From Bacilliculturomica massiliensis (GTDB taxonomy: Bacteria; Bacillota; Clostridia; Peptostreptococcales; Anaerovoracaceae), in assembly GCF_900605495.1 (NCBI RefSeq), contig NZ_LR027602.1:124001-188000 (forward strand): a DNA stretch of 64,000 bases, given 5' to 3'. A model generated the notes under the pieces. That model saw only the letters and a list, made by a program, of their open reading frames with translations, was not told the DNA's origin and searched no databases. A program made the translations under genes and the position numbers. Shown here piece by piece: positions 16,795-25,204 of the stretch. Every line of letters starts with the position of its first letter. Within the stretch, counting starts at the first letter, position 1.

Positions 16795-17721
16795 ATGATA
16801 TACTTCGTAGAAGGCGATGGTCTGGAAGAACAGAAGGAGGAAAAGCGCGGGGTGGATTTTCGTCCGTGCCTTGCTGTGCTCGGCAGTGAGGAAGCGCCGG
16901 CGGAGAAAGAGTATCTTCTGCTGCCGGATTATTTTCTGTCCGGCCTCTCCTCGTCGCAGGTGTGTAAATTTGAGAGCCACGAGGGATATGACTATATTGT
17001 CCTCTCCGTGCCGGACTGGACAGGACTGGAAGGAGCGAAGTCACTGGTCCGTATCTATTTCAGAAATAATCTGCTGGCCTTTCTCTGCGAGGACGAGAGG
17101 GGAAAGAGCATGCTGCTGCGGCTGACAGAGGAAATCGGAGAGCGGGGGATTCGCGGACTCAGTCTGGAACGGATCCTGCACCGTTTTTTTGACCGTCTGA
17201 CAGAGGGAGATTCAGAGCGTATGGATGAGATCGAGCAGGAGCTTTTTGACATGGAAGAAGCGCTGAGCGCCGAGCCGGACAAAGATTATATCGCGCGGAT
17301 CATCGGTCTGCGGCGCCGGCTGCTGGTGCTGAAGCGTTATTATGAGCAGCTTTTGGATATTGCGGAGGCGCTGGAGGAAAATGAGAACGAACTGTTGTCC
17401 GGCGGCGCTGTGCGGTTGTTTCGCATGTTGACGGGCCGTACGGATCGGCTGCTGGACGGCGTGCTGAATCTCCGGGATTATGCTTCGCAGGTGAGAGAAG
17501 CATACCAGGCCCAGATCGATATTCGCCAAAATGAGATCATGAAGCTGTTCACCGTCATCACCGCTATTTTTCTGCCTTTGACGCTGATCGCAGGGTGGTA
17601 TGGAATGAATCTGCGGATGCCGGAGTTTCAGTGGCCTTATGCCTATCCCGCTGTGATCATCTTTTCTGCTCTCATAGCGATAGGAAGTTTTCTGTACTTC
17701 AGAAAGAATAAATGGTTCTAG
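16795..17721 (+). CDS. corA: CorA-family divalent metal transporter
   Basis: The product (308 aa) has the CorA plan: a soluble alpha/beta N-terminal domain, long helices, then two C-terminal membrane helices. The first ends in the selectivity motif GMN (LIAGWYGMNLRMPE) and the second runs to the C-terminus with a basic tail (YFRKNKWF). CorA pentamers admit Mg2+ (or Co2+/Ni2+). The ATG has an AGGGGGAG site. It is monocistronic and converges with butyrate kinase. The loop after GMN reads MPE, the usual family position of the acidic ring. Confidence 0.92.
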   Translation: MIYFVEGDGLEEQKEEKRGVDFRPCLAVLGSEEAPAEKEYLLLPDYFLSGLSSSQVCKFESHEGYDYIVLSVPDWTGLEGAKSLVRIYFRNNLLAFLCEDERGKSMLLRLTEEIGERGIRGLSLERILHRFFDRLTEGDSERMDEIEQELFDMEEALSAEPDKDYIARIIGLRRRLLVLKRYYEQLLDIAEALEENENELLSGGAVRLFRMLTGRTDRLLDGVLNLRDYASQVREAYQAQIDIRQNEIMKLFTVITAIFLPLTLIAGWYGMNLRMPEFQWPYAYPAVIIFSALIAIGSFLYFRKNKWF

Positions 17722-17860
17722 CCGGTTTTGACCGGCCGGCTGCTTTCCCTCAGTTCTGCGGCCCTCCGGCCAAGTCTGCAGGATCTGGCGTCGGGTCTCC
17801 TCAGGTCGATCTGTCAGCCGGACGGGGAAAGGCAGCGCCTGGCGTTCAGAGGGCGCCGGC

Positions 17861-18928
17861 CTAGTAGGTTTTCGGCTTTTCCCTCCCTGAGAGATAGCGC
17901 ATGCCGTTTTCCGCCAGTGAAAGCATTTCGTTTTCTCCGGGATAGAGGTAGACCGGAGCCAGAAAGGAGACCCGTTCTTTGATCCAGGCGGTGAGAAGCT
18001 CGGAATAGGCCAGGCTTCCGGTGAGCAGTATGGCCTCCGCCGTTCCCTTCAGTACGCAGGACGCGGCGCCGATGGCCTTGGCTGTCTGGTAGGCCATAGC
18101 CTCGTATACCTCCCGGGCAGGCTCGTCCCCGGCAGCGATGCGTTCCTCCACTTCCAGACCGCTGTTGGTGCCCAGATAGGACATGAGACCGCCTTTGCCG
18201 GAGATCATCTTTAGCAGCTCCGATTCCGTGTATTCACCGCTGAAGCAGAGACGGACCAGACTGCCAACGGGGAGAGCGCCTGCCCGTTCCGGGGAGAAGG
18301 GACCGTCGCCGTCCAGAGCGTTGTTGGTCTCCACCACGCGGCCGTGACGGTGGGCGCCCACGGAAATGCCCCCGCCCATGTGAGCGACGATGAGGTCCAT
18401 GTCCTCATAGCGTTTGCCCACGGCCAAAGCGTGTTTTCTGGCGATGGCTTTGTGATTCAGGGCGTGAAAGGTGCTGACGCGCGTCAGCTGGGCCAGTCCC
18501 GTGTAGCGGGCCAGGGGCTCCAGCTCATCGGTCTTGACCGTGTCCGCGGTGACGACGGGGATGCCGTATTCCTGGCCCAGTTCGTAAGCGATGGCGCAGC
18601 CCACATTGGAGATGTGAACGCCGTACCGGCCGGAAGAAATGTCTGCCAGCATTTCAGGCGAGATCTCATAGATACCGCCTTCGATGGGCCTGCTGCAGCC
18701 GCCCCGGGCGACGATGCAGTCAAAGGAGGCCAGGTCAAAGCCGCCGCGGCTGAGAAAGCTGCGGACAGCTTCTTTGCGGAATTCCTTCTGGTCGGGAACC
18801 GCGGAAAAAAGCGACAGATCCTCCTGCGAATGGTGGAGGGATTCTCTTGCCGTCTCAGTCAGTCCCTCATAGACCGCCACCTTGGTAGAGGTGGAACCCA
18901 GATTCAGTATAAACATTTTATTATGCAT
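17861..18928 (-). CDS. buk: Butyrate kinase
   Basis: The product (355 aa, normal length) belongs to the acetate/butyrate kinase (ASKHA) family. It starts MHNKMFILNLGSTSTKVAVY, the phosphate-binding loop, and contains AHMGGGISVGAH and GTAEAILLTGSLAYSE. It makes ATP and butyrate from butyryl phosphate, or the reverse; branched-acid relatives are possible. Of three in-frame ATGs, the one at 18928 has GGAG at six bases. The usual partner, phosphotransbutyrylase, is not adjacent. A TetR gene lies just upstream on the same strand, leaving about 55 bases between them. Confidence 0.93.
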   Translation of the reverse strand: MHNKMFILNLGSTSTKVAVYEGLTETARESLHHSQEDLSLFSAVPDQKEFRKEAVRSFLSRGGFDLASFDCIVARGGCSRPIEGGIYEISPEMLADISSGRYGVHISNVGCAIAYELGQEYGIPVVTADTVKTDELEPLARYTGLAQLTRVSTFHALNHKAIARKHALAVGKRYEDMDLIVAHMGGGISVGAHRHGRVVETNNALDGDGPFSPERAGALPVGSLVRLCFSGEYTESELLKMISGKGGLMSYLGTNSGLEVEERIAAGDEPAREVYEAMAYQTAKAIGAASCVLKGTAEAILLTGSLAYSELLTAWIKERVSFLAPVYLYPGENEMLSLAENGMRYLSGREKPKTY

Positions 18929-18982
18929 AACGATCTCCATTCCTCCGCCGCATCCGGCGGCACTGACGCTGATCACCGCCGC

Positions 18983-19570
18983 CTACGGCCGGACTTCGCC
19001 CTGTTCTGCAAAGCGTTCCGTGGCGCCGCGTATATTGTCCGATATGGCGATGGAAAGCATCTCGATGATCTCATCCGGCGTTCCCGGCATGTCGCCCCTC
19101 AGCCATCCCACCAATATGCCCGTGAAGGTGATCGTGTAGTAGTGAGTGAGAAAACTCCGGTACTTCTCCGCCGTGTCAAGATTTTCCGCCGCCTGATTTA
19201 CCACGTCGCGGACCAGACCTTCCAGACTATGGTACAGAAAGTTCTGCAGATGCGAGCCTGCCATGGAGTTCAGCGCGCACAGGCAGACGTCCTGATTTTT
19301 TTCTATATAGCGGAACAGCCGCAGGCAGGCTTCCTGCCAGGTGTGGATGCTCACCGTCTCCCGCAGCATCTCGATGGCCTCCTGCTCAAACATCCATTCC
19401 ACCATATCGTAGATATCCTGAAAATGATAGTAAAACGTCTGACGGTTCAGACCGCAGTCCGCCGCAATTTCTTTCACGGTGATCTTATTCAGAGGCTTCT
19501 GAGCCATCTTCTTTTTCAGCGCGTCGCACATGCGCGTCTTCGTGATCTCTGAGGTGATCGATTGGGCCAT
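18983..19570 (-). CDS. TetR-family transcriptional regulator
   Basis: The product (195 aa) has an N-terminal TetR HTH (KITVKEIAADCGLNRQTFYYHFQDI), and its C-terminal half resembles the DhaS-like TetR_C_8 ligand domain. The start ATG at 19570 has AAAGGA about ten bases upstream; the ORF continues to 19648 without support. It diverges from the HlyD/ABC/TolC export operon, and an inverted repeat lies over its own -35, so it probably represses itself and the export genes. It may also be co-transcribed with butyrate kinase downstream. Confidence 0.9.
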   Translation of the reverse strand: MAQSITSEITKTRMCDALKKKMAQKPLNKITVKEIAADCGLNRQTFYYHFQDIYDMVEWMFEQEAIEMLRETVSIHTWQEACLRLFRYIEKNQDVCLCALNSMAGSHLQNFLYHSLEGLVRDVVNQAAENLDTAEKYRSFLTHYYTITFTGILVGWLRGDMPGTPDEIIEMLSIAISDNIRGATERFAEQGEVRP

Positions 19571-19681
19571 AAAATACGATTCCTTTCCAGTAATGTCCCC
19601 ATCCCAGCCGCGGAAATTCCGCGTTGACGGTTTATAAAAGTATATCACAAAGCCTGGCGCGACTGAACGTTCCGGTGAAAA

Positions 19682-19709
19682 AAATTAGACATTTTCAGCT
19701 TCGTGTCAA
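19682..19709 (-). promoter_or_regulatory. Promoter of the TetR gene
   Basis: On the minus strand TTGACA, a 16-base spacer, TAATTT. The -35 lies inside the operator-like repeat at 19703-19721. Confidence 0.5.
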
Positions 19710-19721
19710 AAAACCAGACAC
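19703..19721. promoter_or_regulatory. Probable TetR operator
   Basis: GTGTC and GACAC are separated by nine bases. A further palindrome TGACGTCA lies at 19723-19730. Position between divergent genes and overlap with the -35 support a repressor site. Confidence 0.5.
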
Positions 19722-19873
19722 ATGACGTCAGGTATCTATTTCCTTTCGGCCCTCCCGCGAATATCATATATCTGAAAATAGAAGAGGACTGCAGAACAGC
19801 CGGCGCAGAGGGACTGCCGGCGGGGTCAAAAAGCAAAGGGAATGTAAAATAAACAGCAAAGGAGTGGATGAAC

Positions 19874-20842
19874 ATGAAGGTGTCGACAAAGGCGACGTCC
19901 GCCATCGTGGTGGCGGCTCTTGTTGTAGTGTGCCTGATTTTCGGACTGGTGTCCCAGGCCACGGGAGAAGAGGAGAGCAATCTGCTGGTACAGGGTTCGC
20001 TTAAATTGGAGGAAGTGAATCTGAACACCAAGATCGCCGGCAACATTGAGCAGGTGTTGGTGGAGGAAGGCGATCAGGTCAAGGCCGGAGACGTCATTAT
20101 GACCATCAAGAGCACGGACATCGAAGCGAAAAAGATCCAGGCGGAGGGCGCGCTTCAGGCGGCCCAGGCTCAGGCTGCCATGGCGCAGAACGGAGCCCGC
20201 TCCCAGGAGGTGGCGCAGGCCAAGGCTGCCTACGACTACGCGGAGAAGACTTACAACCGGGTAAAGGAGCTCTATGATCAGGGCGCGGTGTCCGGTAATA
20301 CTTACGATCAGACCTACGCCCAGTATACGGCTGCCAAGGAAACTTACAATATGGCGGTAGAGGGCGCGAGAAGCGAGGACAAAGCGGCGGCTCAGGCGCT
20401 GGTGACTCAGGCTCAGGGCGCTGTGGCCGAGGTCAATTCCTATCTGGAGGACTGCCGGATCAAGGCGCCTAAGGACGGGACCATCACCGCTGTCAATGTA
20501 GAGGTGGGCGAGCTGGTCTCCACAGGTATGCCCCTGGCTGCGCTGCGGGGAAATGACCGGCCTTACGTGGAGGTCAATGTGAAGGAAACGGAGCTTTCCC
20601 TGGTGAAGGAGGGGGCTTCGGTAAAAGTGACGATGCCGGCCTACGCCGACCGGGAGTTTACGGGCACCGTAATAAAAATCAGTCAGCAGCCGGATTTCGC
20701 CACTAAGAGGGCGACTAACAACAACGGCGAGTTTGACGTGCTTTCCTATGCGGTCAAGGTCGAGCTGGATGATCTGGACGTAGATACTTACGCCGGTATG
20801 ACCGTGGTGGTGGATTTCGGACCGATAGACGGGCAGGAGTAG
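19874..20842 (+). CDS. HlyD-family membrane-fusion (adaptor) protein
   Basis: The product (322 aa) has one N-terminal membrane helix (SAIVVAALVVVCLIFGLV), a lipoyl-like half motif (KIAGNIEQVLVEEGDQVKAG), an Ala/Gln-rich coiled-coil hairpin at about 85-180, the second lipoyl half (KDGTITAVNVEVGELVS), then a beta-barrel domain. It would bridge the membrane permeases to an outer component. The ATG at 19874 stands nine bases from AGGAG; the in-frame ATG at 19868 is only three bases away, so the second is chosen. First gene of a four-gene export operon divergent from the TetR gene. Confidence 0.92.
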   Translation: MKVSTKATSAIVVAALVVVCLIFGLVSQATGEEESNLLVQGSLKLEEVNLNTKIAGNIEQVLVEEGDQVKAGDVIMTIKSTDIEAKKIQAEGALQAAQAQAAMAQNGARSQEVAQAKAAYDYAEKTYNRVKELYDQGAVSGNTYDQTYAQYTAAKETYNMAVEGARSEDKAAAQALVTQAQGAVAEVNSYLEDCRIKAPKDGTITAVNVEVGELVSTGMPLAALRGNDRPYVEVNVKETELSLVKEGASVKVTMPAYADREFTGTVIKISQQPDFATKRATNNNGEFDVLSYAVKVELDDLDVDTYAGMTVVVDFGPIDGQE

Positions 20843-20843
20843 C

Positions 20844-22019
20844 ATGGAAGCGCTGCATCGTTTCAGGCAGGGGTACGCGAAGCTCTTGATGACTTTTCTC
20901 ATTTTTTTCGTCATCCCCACCATTGCGGGCTTTGCCTTCGGCTACGAAATGGGCTACAACAAAATCCAGCTGATCCCCACGGTCGTAGCCGACTATGATA
21001 ATTCGGATTTCAGCCGCACGCTGGTGGAATACATCGACGACAGTGAAGTATTCACCGTGTCGGCTTACGCGCGCACGGACGCGGAAGCGGAAGAAATGCT
21101 GGCCCGCGGGACGGCCATGACGGCTGTCATCATTCCCCAAGGCCTCTCCGCAGATATGCTTTCCGGTCATGCTCCCAAGATCGAGGTGCTGTACGACGGC
21201 ACGCAGATGACTGTGGCCAGCTCTGCAAAGGCGGCCATGTCGGAGATCCTGATCACCGTGAAAGCAGGCTATATGAAAAATATATACGAAGGAAAGCTCA
21301 GCGAAGTGGAGTCCCAGGCCATGAATCAGATCATGCCCATCGACGCCACTTATCGGACGCTGTTCAATCCAGCGAAGAACTACCGGAATTTCCTGCTGCC
21401 GGGCATGCTGGCCGCGCTGATGCAGGTTGGCTTCGCCATTATGGGACTGGTCAAGTCCATGGAGATGAGGCCGTATTTCGGAGACAGCATCCTGCAGGAT
21501 CTGGGAACGTCAGTGCTGAAGATTCTGGTCTGGGGATTTCTGGGCGCTGTCAGCCTTATCCTGTGCTTAAGCATCCAGTATGCCTTCTTTGACATGCCCT
21601 ACAACGGCAGTCCGGCGGCGGGGCTGGTATTTACCTATCTCTTTGCACTGTCCACCACGGCCTTTGGATATGTTATGGGGCAGATCATTCCGGATAAGGT
21701 ATTTGCCACGCAGCTGACCTGCGTGCTTGTGCTTCCCACCAGTATACTGGGCGGGTATACATTTCCCCTCATGGCCATGCCGGAACCTCTGCAGGCGCTG
21801 GGAAAGATCTTTCCCCTGTCATATTACGGCGACGGCATCCGCAGGCTGTGCCTAGCCAAGATCGGATTTTCGTACTTTATTCCCGACTTTGCCGCTCTGC
21901 TGAAGATCACAGGCGTGCTGCTTCTGGTCCTCACAGCGGTTCTGGCCGCCCGGAAGCTGACGAAACGCAGAGGGACGCCGGCGGATCTCCGCCCTCAGAC
22001 AGGGGGTGAAGCGGGATGA
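20844..22019 (+). CDS. ABC-2 type transport permease (first)
   Basis: The product (391 aa) has the ABC2_membrane_3 / YhgE-like layout: a membrane helix near residues 11-32 (LMTFLIFFVIPTIAGFAFGY), an extracytoplasmic domain to about 170, then five to six helices. It starts one base after the HlyD stop. It would export an unknown compound together with the next gene as a heterodimer. No ATP-binding subunit lies in this operon. The gene overlaps the next one by four bases (ATGA). Confidence 0.88.
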   Translation: MEALHRFRQGYAKLLMTFLIFFVIPTIAGFAFGYEMGYNKIQLIPTVVADYDNSDFSRTLVEYIDDSEVFTVSAYARTDAEAEEMLARGTAMTAVIIPQGLSADMLSGHAPKIEVLYDGTQMTVASSAKAAMSEILITVKAGYMKNIYEGKLSEVESQAMNQIMPIDATYRTLFNPAKNYRNFLLPGMLAALMQVGFAIMGLVKSMEMRPYFGDSILQDLGTSVLKILVWGFLGAVSLILCLSIQYAFFDMPYNGSPAAGLVFTYLFALSTTAFGYVMGQIIPDKVFATQLTCVLVLPTSILGGYTFPLMAMPEPLQALGKIFPLSYYGDGIRRLCLAKIGFSYFIPDFAALLKITGVLLLVLTAVLAARKLTKRRGTPADLRPQTGGEAG

Positions 22020-23260
22020 CGATGGACAGTTCCATGCGTGATTTTCTCATACGTATAAAGGATGTACTGGTGGTGCTTGCGCTGCCGATCCTGTTTACGT
22101 TCCTGTTCGGCTATGTTTACAGCAACGTTTACGTGGAAGAGGTCCCCATTGCCGTGCTGGATATGGACCATTCCGCTAATTCCGATCTGGTGGTGGATAG
22201 TTTTGACCACAGCAGTGGTATGGCGGTGACTGACAGAGTCGACACAGAATCCCAGCTGAGGGATCTGATCCTGTCAGGCAAGGTCAAGGGCGGCATCGTG
22301 ATCCCCCAGGACTTTGGAAAGGATGTGCAGGCCAAAGGATCACCGGGCCTTCTGGTGCTCATAGACGGTTCGAATCTGGTGATCGGAAATAATCTGTACG
22401 CCTATGCCAGCACCGTAGTGACGACGCTGAATATCGGCATTCAGGCGAATATTCTGGAGGGCGGGAACGTGGTGCCCTACACCGCCGAACAGTATCTGAC
22501 CACGCTGTCCTTTACGGACCGCATGCTCTATGATCCGCAGCTGGGATATTTCCGTTATATCTTTGCGGGTATTCTGGGGATCCTGATCCAGCAGACGTAT
22601 CTGAGCAGTCTGATCTCTAAACTGATGGAGCAAAAACGCAGGCTGGCGGCGTATCCTGACCGGGATGGGTCCGGAGCGCAGGCCGGTCAGGGCAGCCACG
22701 CGGTCTCAGGCGTAGGCGGGGCGATCCTGCGCACCGCGGCCCTGAGCATCATGGCCTTCCTGTGCTGCCTGATGGCGGGACACAGATTCTTTGGCTATCC
22801 GCTGCGGGGAGCGCTGCCGGAGCTTCTGGCAATGGCCGCCGGATTTCTGCTGTCGGTGACGGCCATGGCGCTGCTCATGACGGCGTTCTTTGACGAGGAG
22901 ACGCACTGCGTACAGTTCAGCATGTTCCTGTCCCTGCCCACGTTTCTCACCTCGGGTTATGTGTGGCCGGAATTTATGATGGCGCCTGGCTTTGCGCCGG
23001 TGGTCAAAGCGATCTGGCCCCTGTATTACTTTATCAATCCCCTCAGGGACGTATGTATGAAAGGCGCGGGCATGGATCAGATCGCGCCGTATCTCAGAGG
23101 CGTGCTGATCTTCGCGGCTGTCTGGCTGCCGGTCTCGCTGCTGTTTTACCGCAGAAAGATCATGTTTCTGCGCAGAAACGCAGGCCATGCCCAGGAAGAT
23201 GCCGGCGAAGAAACAGGCCTGACGGGTACAGGGCGTTTTGGAAAGGTAGGTACAAAATGA
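22016..23260 (+). CDS. ABC-2 type transport permease (second)
   Basis: The product (414 aa) has the same plan as the upstream permease: first helix (VVLALPILFTFLFGYVYSN), a large external domain with AVLDMDHSANSDLVVD (typical of YhhJ-like permeases), then a C-terminal membrane block including FLTSGYVWPEFMM, the short conserved segment before the last helix. The two permeases probably form one channel. Translational coupling on both sides (ATGA overlaps) indicates fixed stoichiometry. Substrate unknown. Confidence 0.88.
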   Translation: MTMDSSMRDFLIRIKDVLVVLALPILFTFLFGYVYSNVYVEEVPIAVLDMDHSANSDLVVDSFDHSSGMAVTDRVDTESQLRDLILSGKVKGGIVIPQDFGKDVQAKGSPGLLVLIDGSNLVIGNNLYAYASTVVTTLNIGIQANILEGGNVVPYTAEQYLTTLSFTDRMLYDPQLGYFRYIFAGILGILIQQTYLSSLISKLMEQKRRLAAYPDRDGSGAQAGQGSHAVSGVGGAILRTAALSIMAFLCCLMAGHRFFGYPLRGALPELLAMAAGFLLSVTAMALLMTAFFDEETHCVQFSMFLSLPTFLTSGYVWPEFMMAPGFAPVVKAIWPLYYFINPLRDVCMKGAGMDQIAPYLRGVLIFAAVWLPVSLLFYRRKIMFLRRNAGHAQEDAGEETGLTGTGRFGKVGTK

Positions 23261-24522
23261 AGAAAAGAGCATTCAGCGCCGCGCTGGCGGCTTTCATAAT
23301 ATTGACATCCACTCCCTTTGCTTTTGCCGACTCGGGAGCAAACACGCAGGCGGACTCCACCGCCGATGCGGCAGGCGCCCCGATTCGGCTTTCATTGAAG
23401 GAAGCGGTGCAGATCATGCAGACCACGGGGACCGCTGCGGAGACCGCAGAGATCAACCGGCAGTCAGACAAAGCCATAGCGGAGGGATATTCGGAAACGG
23501 TAAATACAATAAAGAAAACATTGGACGGTCTTGACGCGCTGTCCTCCGCAGCAAAAATGTATTCACAGCTGCCGCAGCCGGAAGCGGCGGCCATGGTGGC
23601 AAAGCTGAACGCGGCGTACTGGAGCGGCAGCGCGGAAGCCCAGTCGGGCGGGGCCACTCAGGTCAACCGCAAGATCACGGAGCTGCGCCGGGATTTTGCC
23701 AAAGAGCATGTGGACAGCAACTATCAGGCGGAGATGAATCAGATCGAATACAATACCGTGCAGGTGTACTACGGCGTGCTTTTAGCCAGGGATAATCTGA
23801 AGATCGCCCAGGATAATCTGAAAGCGCAGCAGGATATTCTGAAGGACACCCAGGCCCAGTTCAATGTGGGAATGGTGGCAAAGAAAGACGTGCTATCGGC
23901 GCAGGCCTCCCTGGAGACGGCCAAGAGCGATCTGGCGGCGGCAGAGACAAAGTTGGAGAACGCGAAAATGGGATTCAACTATCTGCTGGGCTATCCGGTC
24001 AAACAGGAAGTGGTATTTACCGATGAGCTGACTGAAGTCAGCGGTCCGGCCATTACAGTAGATGAGGCGGTAAGATCCGCTCAGGAAAACCGCAACGAGA
24101 TCAGCGGCGCCAATTTTGCCAGGGATGTGCACGGGATCCTGCTGGACAGCCTGACCTATCAATATCCATCCAATTCGTCCACATATCTGAATCAGAAAGT
24201 GACCTATATGAATGCGGAGAAGACGGCAAAGGACGCCCCCAGTCAGATCGAGATCGATATCCGCAACCGGTCGTCGGAGCTGGACGATCTGAAGGCGGCG
24301 GTGCAGTCGGCGCGGGCCACCAGGGAATACGCCGAAGAAGGCTATCGCCTGACCAGACTGTCCTACGAAGCGGGAATGGGGACGCTGTCTGAGGTCCAGG
24401 CCATGCAGGTAACGGCTTACAGAGCCAGTTTAGGCGTGGCGGCTGCCGTCACGAATTACGACCTGGCAGTTTACGATTATAATTACGCGGTAAGCGTGGG
24501 GACCACGCGGCTGCCGCTGTAA
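23257..24522 (+). CDS. TolC-like efflux protein with signal peptide
   Basis: The product (421 aa) starts with a clear signal peptide (KKRAFSAALAAFIILTSTP, then AFA) and continues as long amphipathic helices in two repeats, the outer-membrane-efflux/TolC family plan. Family blocks include QDILKDTQAQFNVGMVAKKD and YRLTRLSYEAGMGTLSEVQ. The frame is open back to 22963, but that part is inside the permease gene; the ATG at 23257 overlaps the permease stop. TolC-like proteins occur in monoderm Clostridia, where their role is unclear, so this does not prove an outer membrane. Confidence 0.88.
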   Translation: MKKRAFSAALAAFIILTSTPFAFADSGANTQADSTADAAGAPIRLSLKEAVQIMQTTGTAAETAEINRQSDKAIAEGYSETVNTIKKTLDGLDALSSAAKMYSQLPQPEAAAMVAKLNAAYWSGSAEAQSGGATQVNRKITELRRDFAKEHVDSNYQAEMNQIEYNTVQVYYGVLLARDNLKIAQDNLKAQQDILKDTQAQFNVGMVAKKDVLSAQASLETAKSDLAAAETKLENAKMGFNYLLGYPVKQEVVFTDELTEVSGPAITVDEAVRSAQENRNEISGANFARDVHGILLDSLTYQYPSNSSTYLNQKVTYMNAEKTAKDAPSQIEIDIRNRSSELDDLKAAVQSARATREYAEEGYRLTRLSYEAGMGTLSEVQAMQVTAYRASLGVAAAVTNYDLAVYDYNYAVSVGTTRLPL

Positions 24523-24529
24523 GGGAGAC

Positions 24530-24571
24530 CGATCCTTCCCCCTGGGCATCCTGCGTTAGGGGGAAGGATCG
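24530..24571. terminator. Hairpin between the export operon and the DUF3006 gene
   Basis: A perfect 13-bp stem (CGATCCTTCCCCC with GGGGGAAGGATCG) with a 16-base loop between convergent genes. There is no T run. Confidence 0.6.
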
Positions 24572-24589
24572 ACGGCATATGGGGCAGAA

Positions 24590-24790
24590 CTAATCTGCAA
24601 AGAGATCGTCCATCAGCCTGCCGATCCTTTTTCGCCGCTCTTCTGTGAGCGATACGTTCACAGTGATCGTCAGCGCGTCCCCCTCCTTTGCTTCAGGGGG
24701 TATGAGGGCCCGGGGCATGTCCGCGTGGGCGCCGTCTTCCAATTCGATCACTGCAAAATCTCCTTCAAAACGATCGATGGTATAATTCAT
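24590..24790 (-). CDS. DUF3006-family small protein
   Basis: The product (66 aa) begins MNYTIDRFEGDFAVIELEDG and ends with a charged helix (EERRKRIGRLMDDLFAD), the pattern of DUF3006. These are short, soluble proteins of unknown role in Firmicutes, sometimes near ComEC-like metallo-hydrolases, one of which is 2 kb away. The start ATG has AGGAGC. It converges with the TolC-like gene. Confidence 0.8.
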   Translation of the reverse strand: MNYTIDRFEGDFAVIELEDGAHADMPRALIPPEAKEGDALTITVNVSLTEERRKRIGRLMDDLFAD

Positions 24791-24935
24791 ATAAGCTCCT
24801 TTTTCTGTGACTTCTTCTCACCTTCAGCCCACGAGACCGCAGGCCCATGGCAGGCCGGCTGAAAGCGGCCTGGGCGCATACTTTACGACTTTATCATAGC
24901 CGCAGGGGACACAGCTGTCAAGAAAGTCGGACGCT

Positions 24936-24951
24936 CCCATTTTTAAATGGG
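24936..24951. other. Small hairpin CCCATTT-TT-AAATGGG
   Basis: Perfect 7-bp stem followed on the plus strand by TGTTTTG. It is a weak terminator at best. It is the left edge of the repeat region below. Confidence 0.35.
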
Positions 24952-24970
24952 TGTTTTGTGGTACAATGTT

Positions 24971-25070
24971 CATACCCCGCGATCGACAAGCCGAAGGCGA
25001 AGGCAGAGCGGCGGTATGACAGGTGCCCAGAACACTTAGCGATTGGCAAGCCGAAGGCGAAGACAGAGCT
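24971..25070 (+). repeat. Tandem repeat with conserved core and covarying flanking stems (possible RNA)
   Basis: Two units 60 bases apart share a core, GAT(C/T)G(A/G)CAAGCCGAAGG continuing CGAAG(G/A)CAGA, at about 24981-25007 and 25041-25067. Each core is enclosed by its own inverted repeat. In unit 1 CATACCCCGC faces GCGGCGGTATG. In unit 2 AACACTTAGC faces GCTTAGTGTT. The flanks differ in sequence but keep pairing, which is what RNA structure under selection produces. The function is unknown. Confidence 0.5.
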
Positions 25071-25082
25071 TAGTGTTTATGG

Positions 25083-25109
25083 TATAATAGCCGCAGAGCG
25101 GCTATTATA
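25083..25109 (+). promoter_or_regulatory. Perfect hairpin TATAATAGCCGC-AGA-GCGGCTATTATA
   Basis: A 12-bp stem with a 3-base loop lies directly after the tandem repeat. Its left arm begins with a perfect -10 hexamer (TATAAT), so it may double as the promoter of the aminopeptidase gene. It resembles the flanking stems of the repeat but has no core. Confidence 0.5.
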
Positions 25110-25204
25110 GATTCTGTGGACGGCGGAGGCCGTGGGCGGATGATGCCATGACGGCCTGGGGCCGGTCATGAGACGGGATCGTGCGAAAGGAGAATGCGAT
25201 AAAT

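Noticed and set aside
22963-23256. Long N-terminal extension of the TolC-like protein
   Set aside because: It is the out-of-frame shadow of the second permease; the ATG at 23257 begins a clear signal peptide.
24979-25069. Two 31-base repeats as a CRISPR array
   Set aside because: Only two units, with the intervening sequence forming part of paired arms, and no cas genes in the window.
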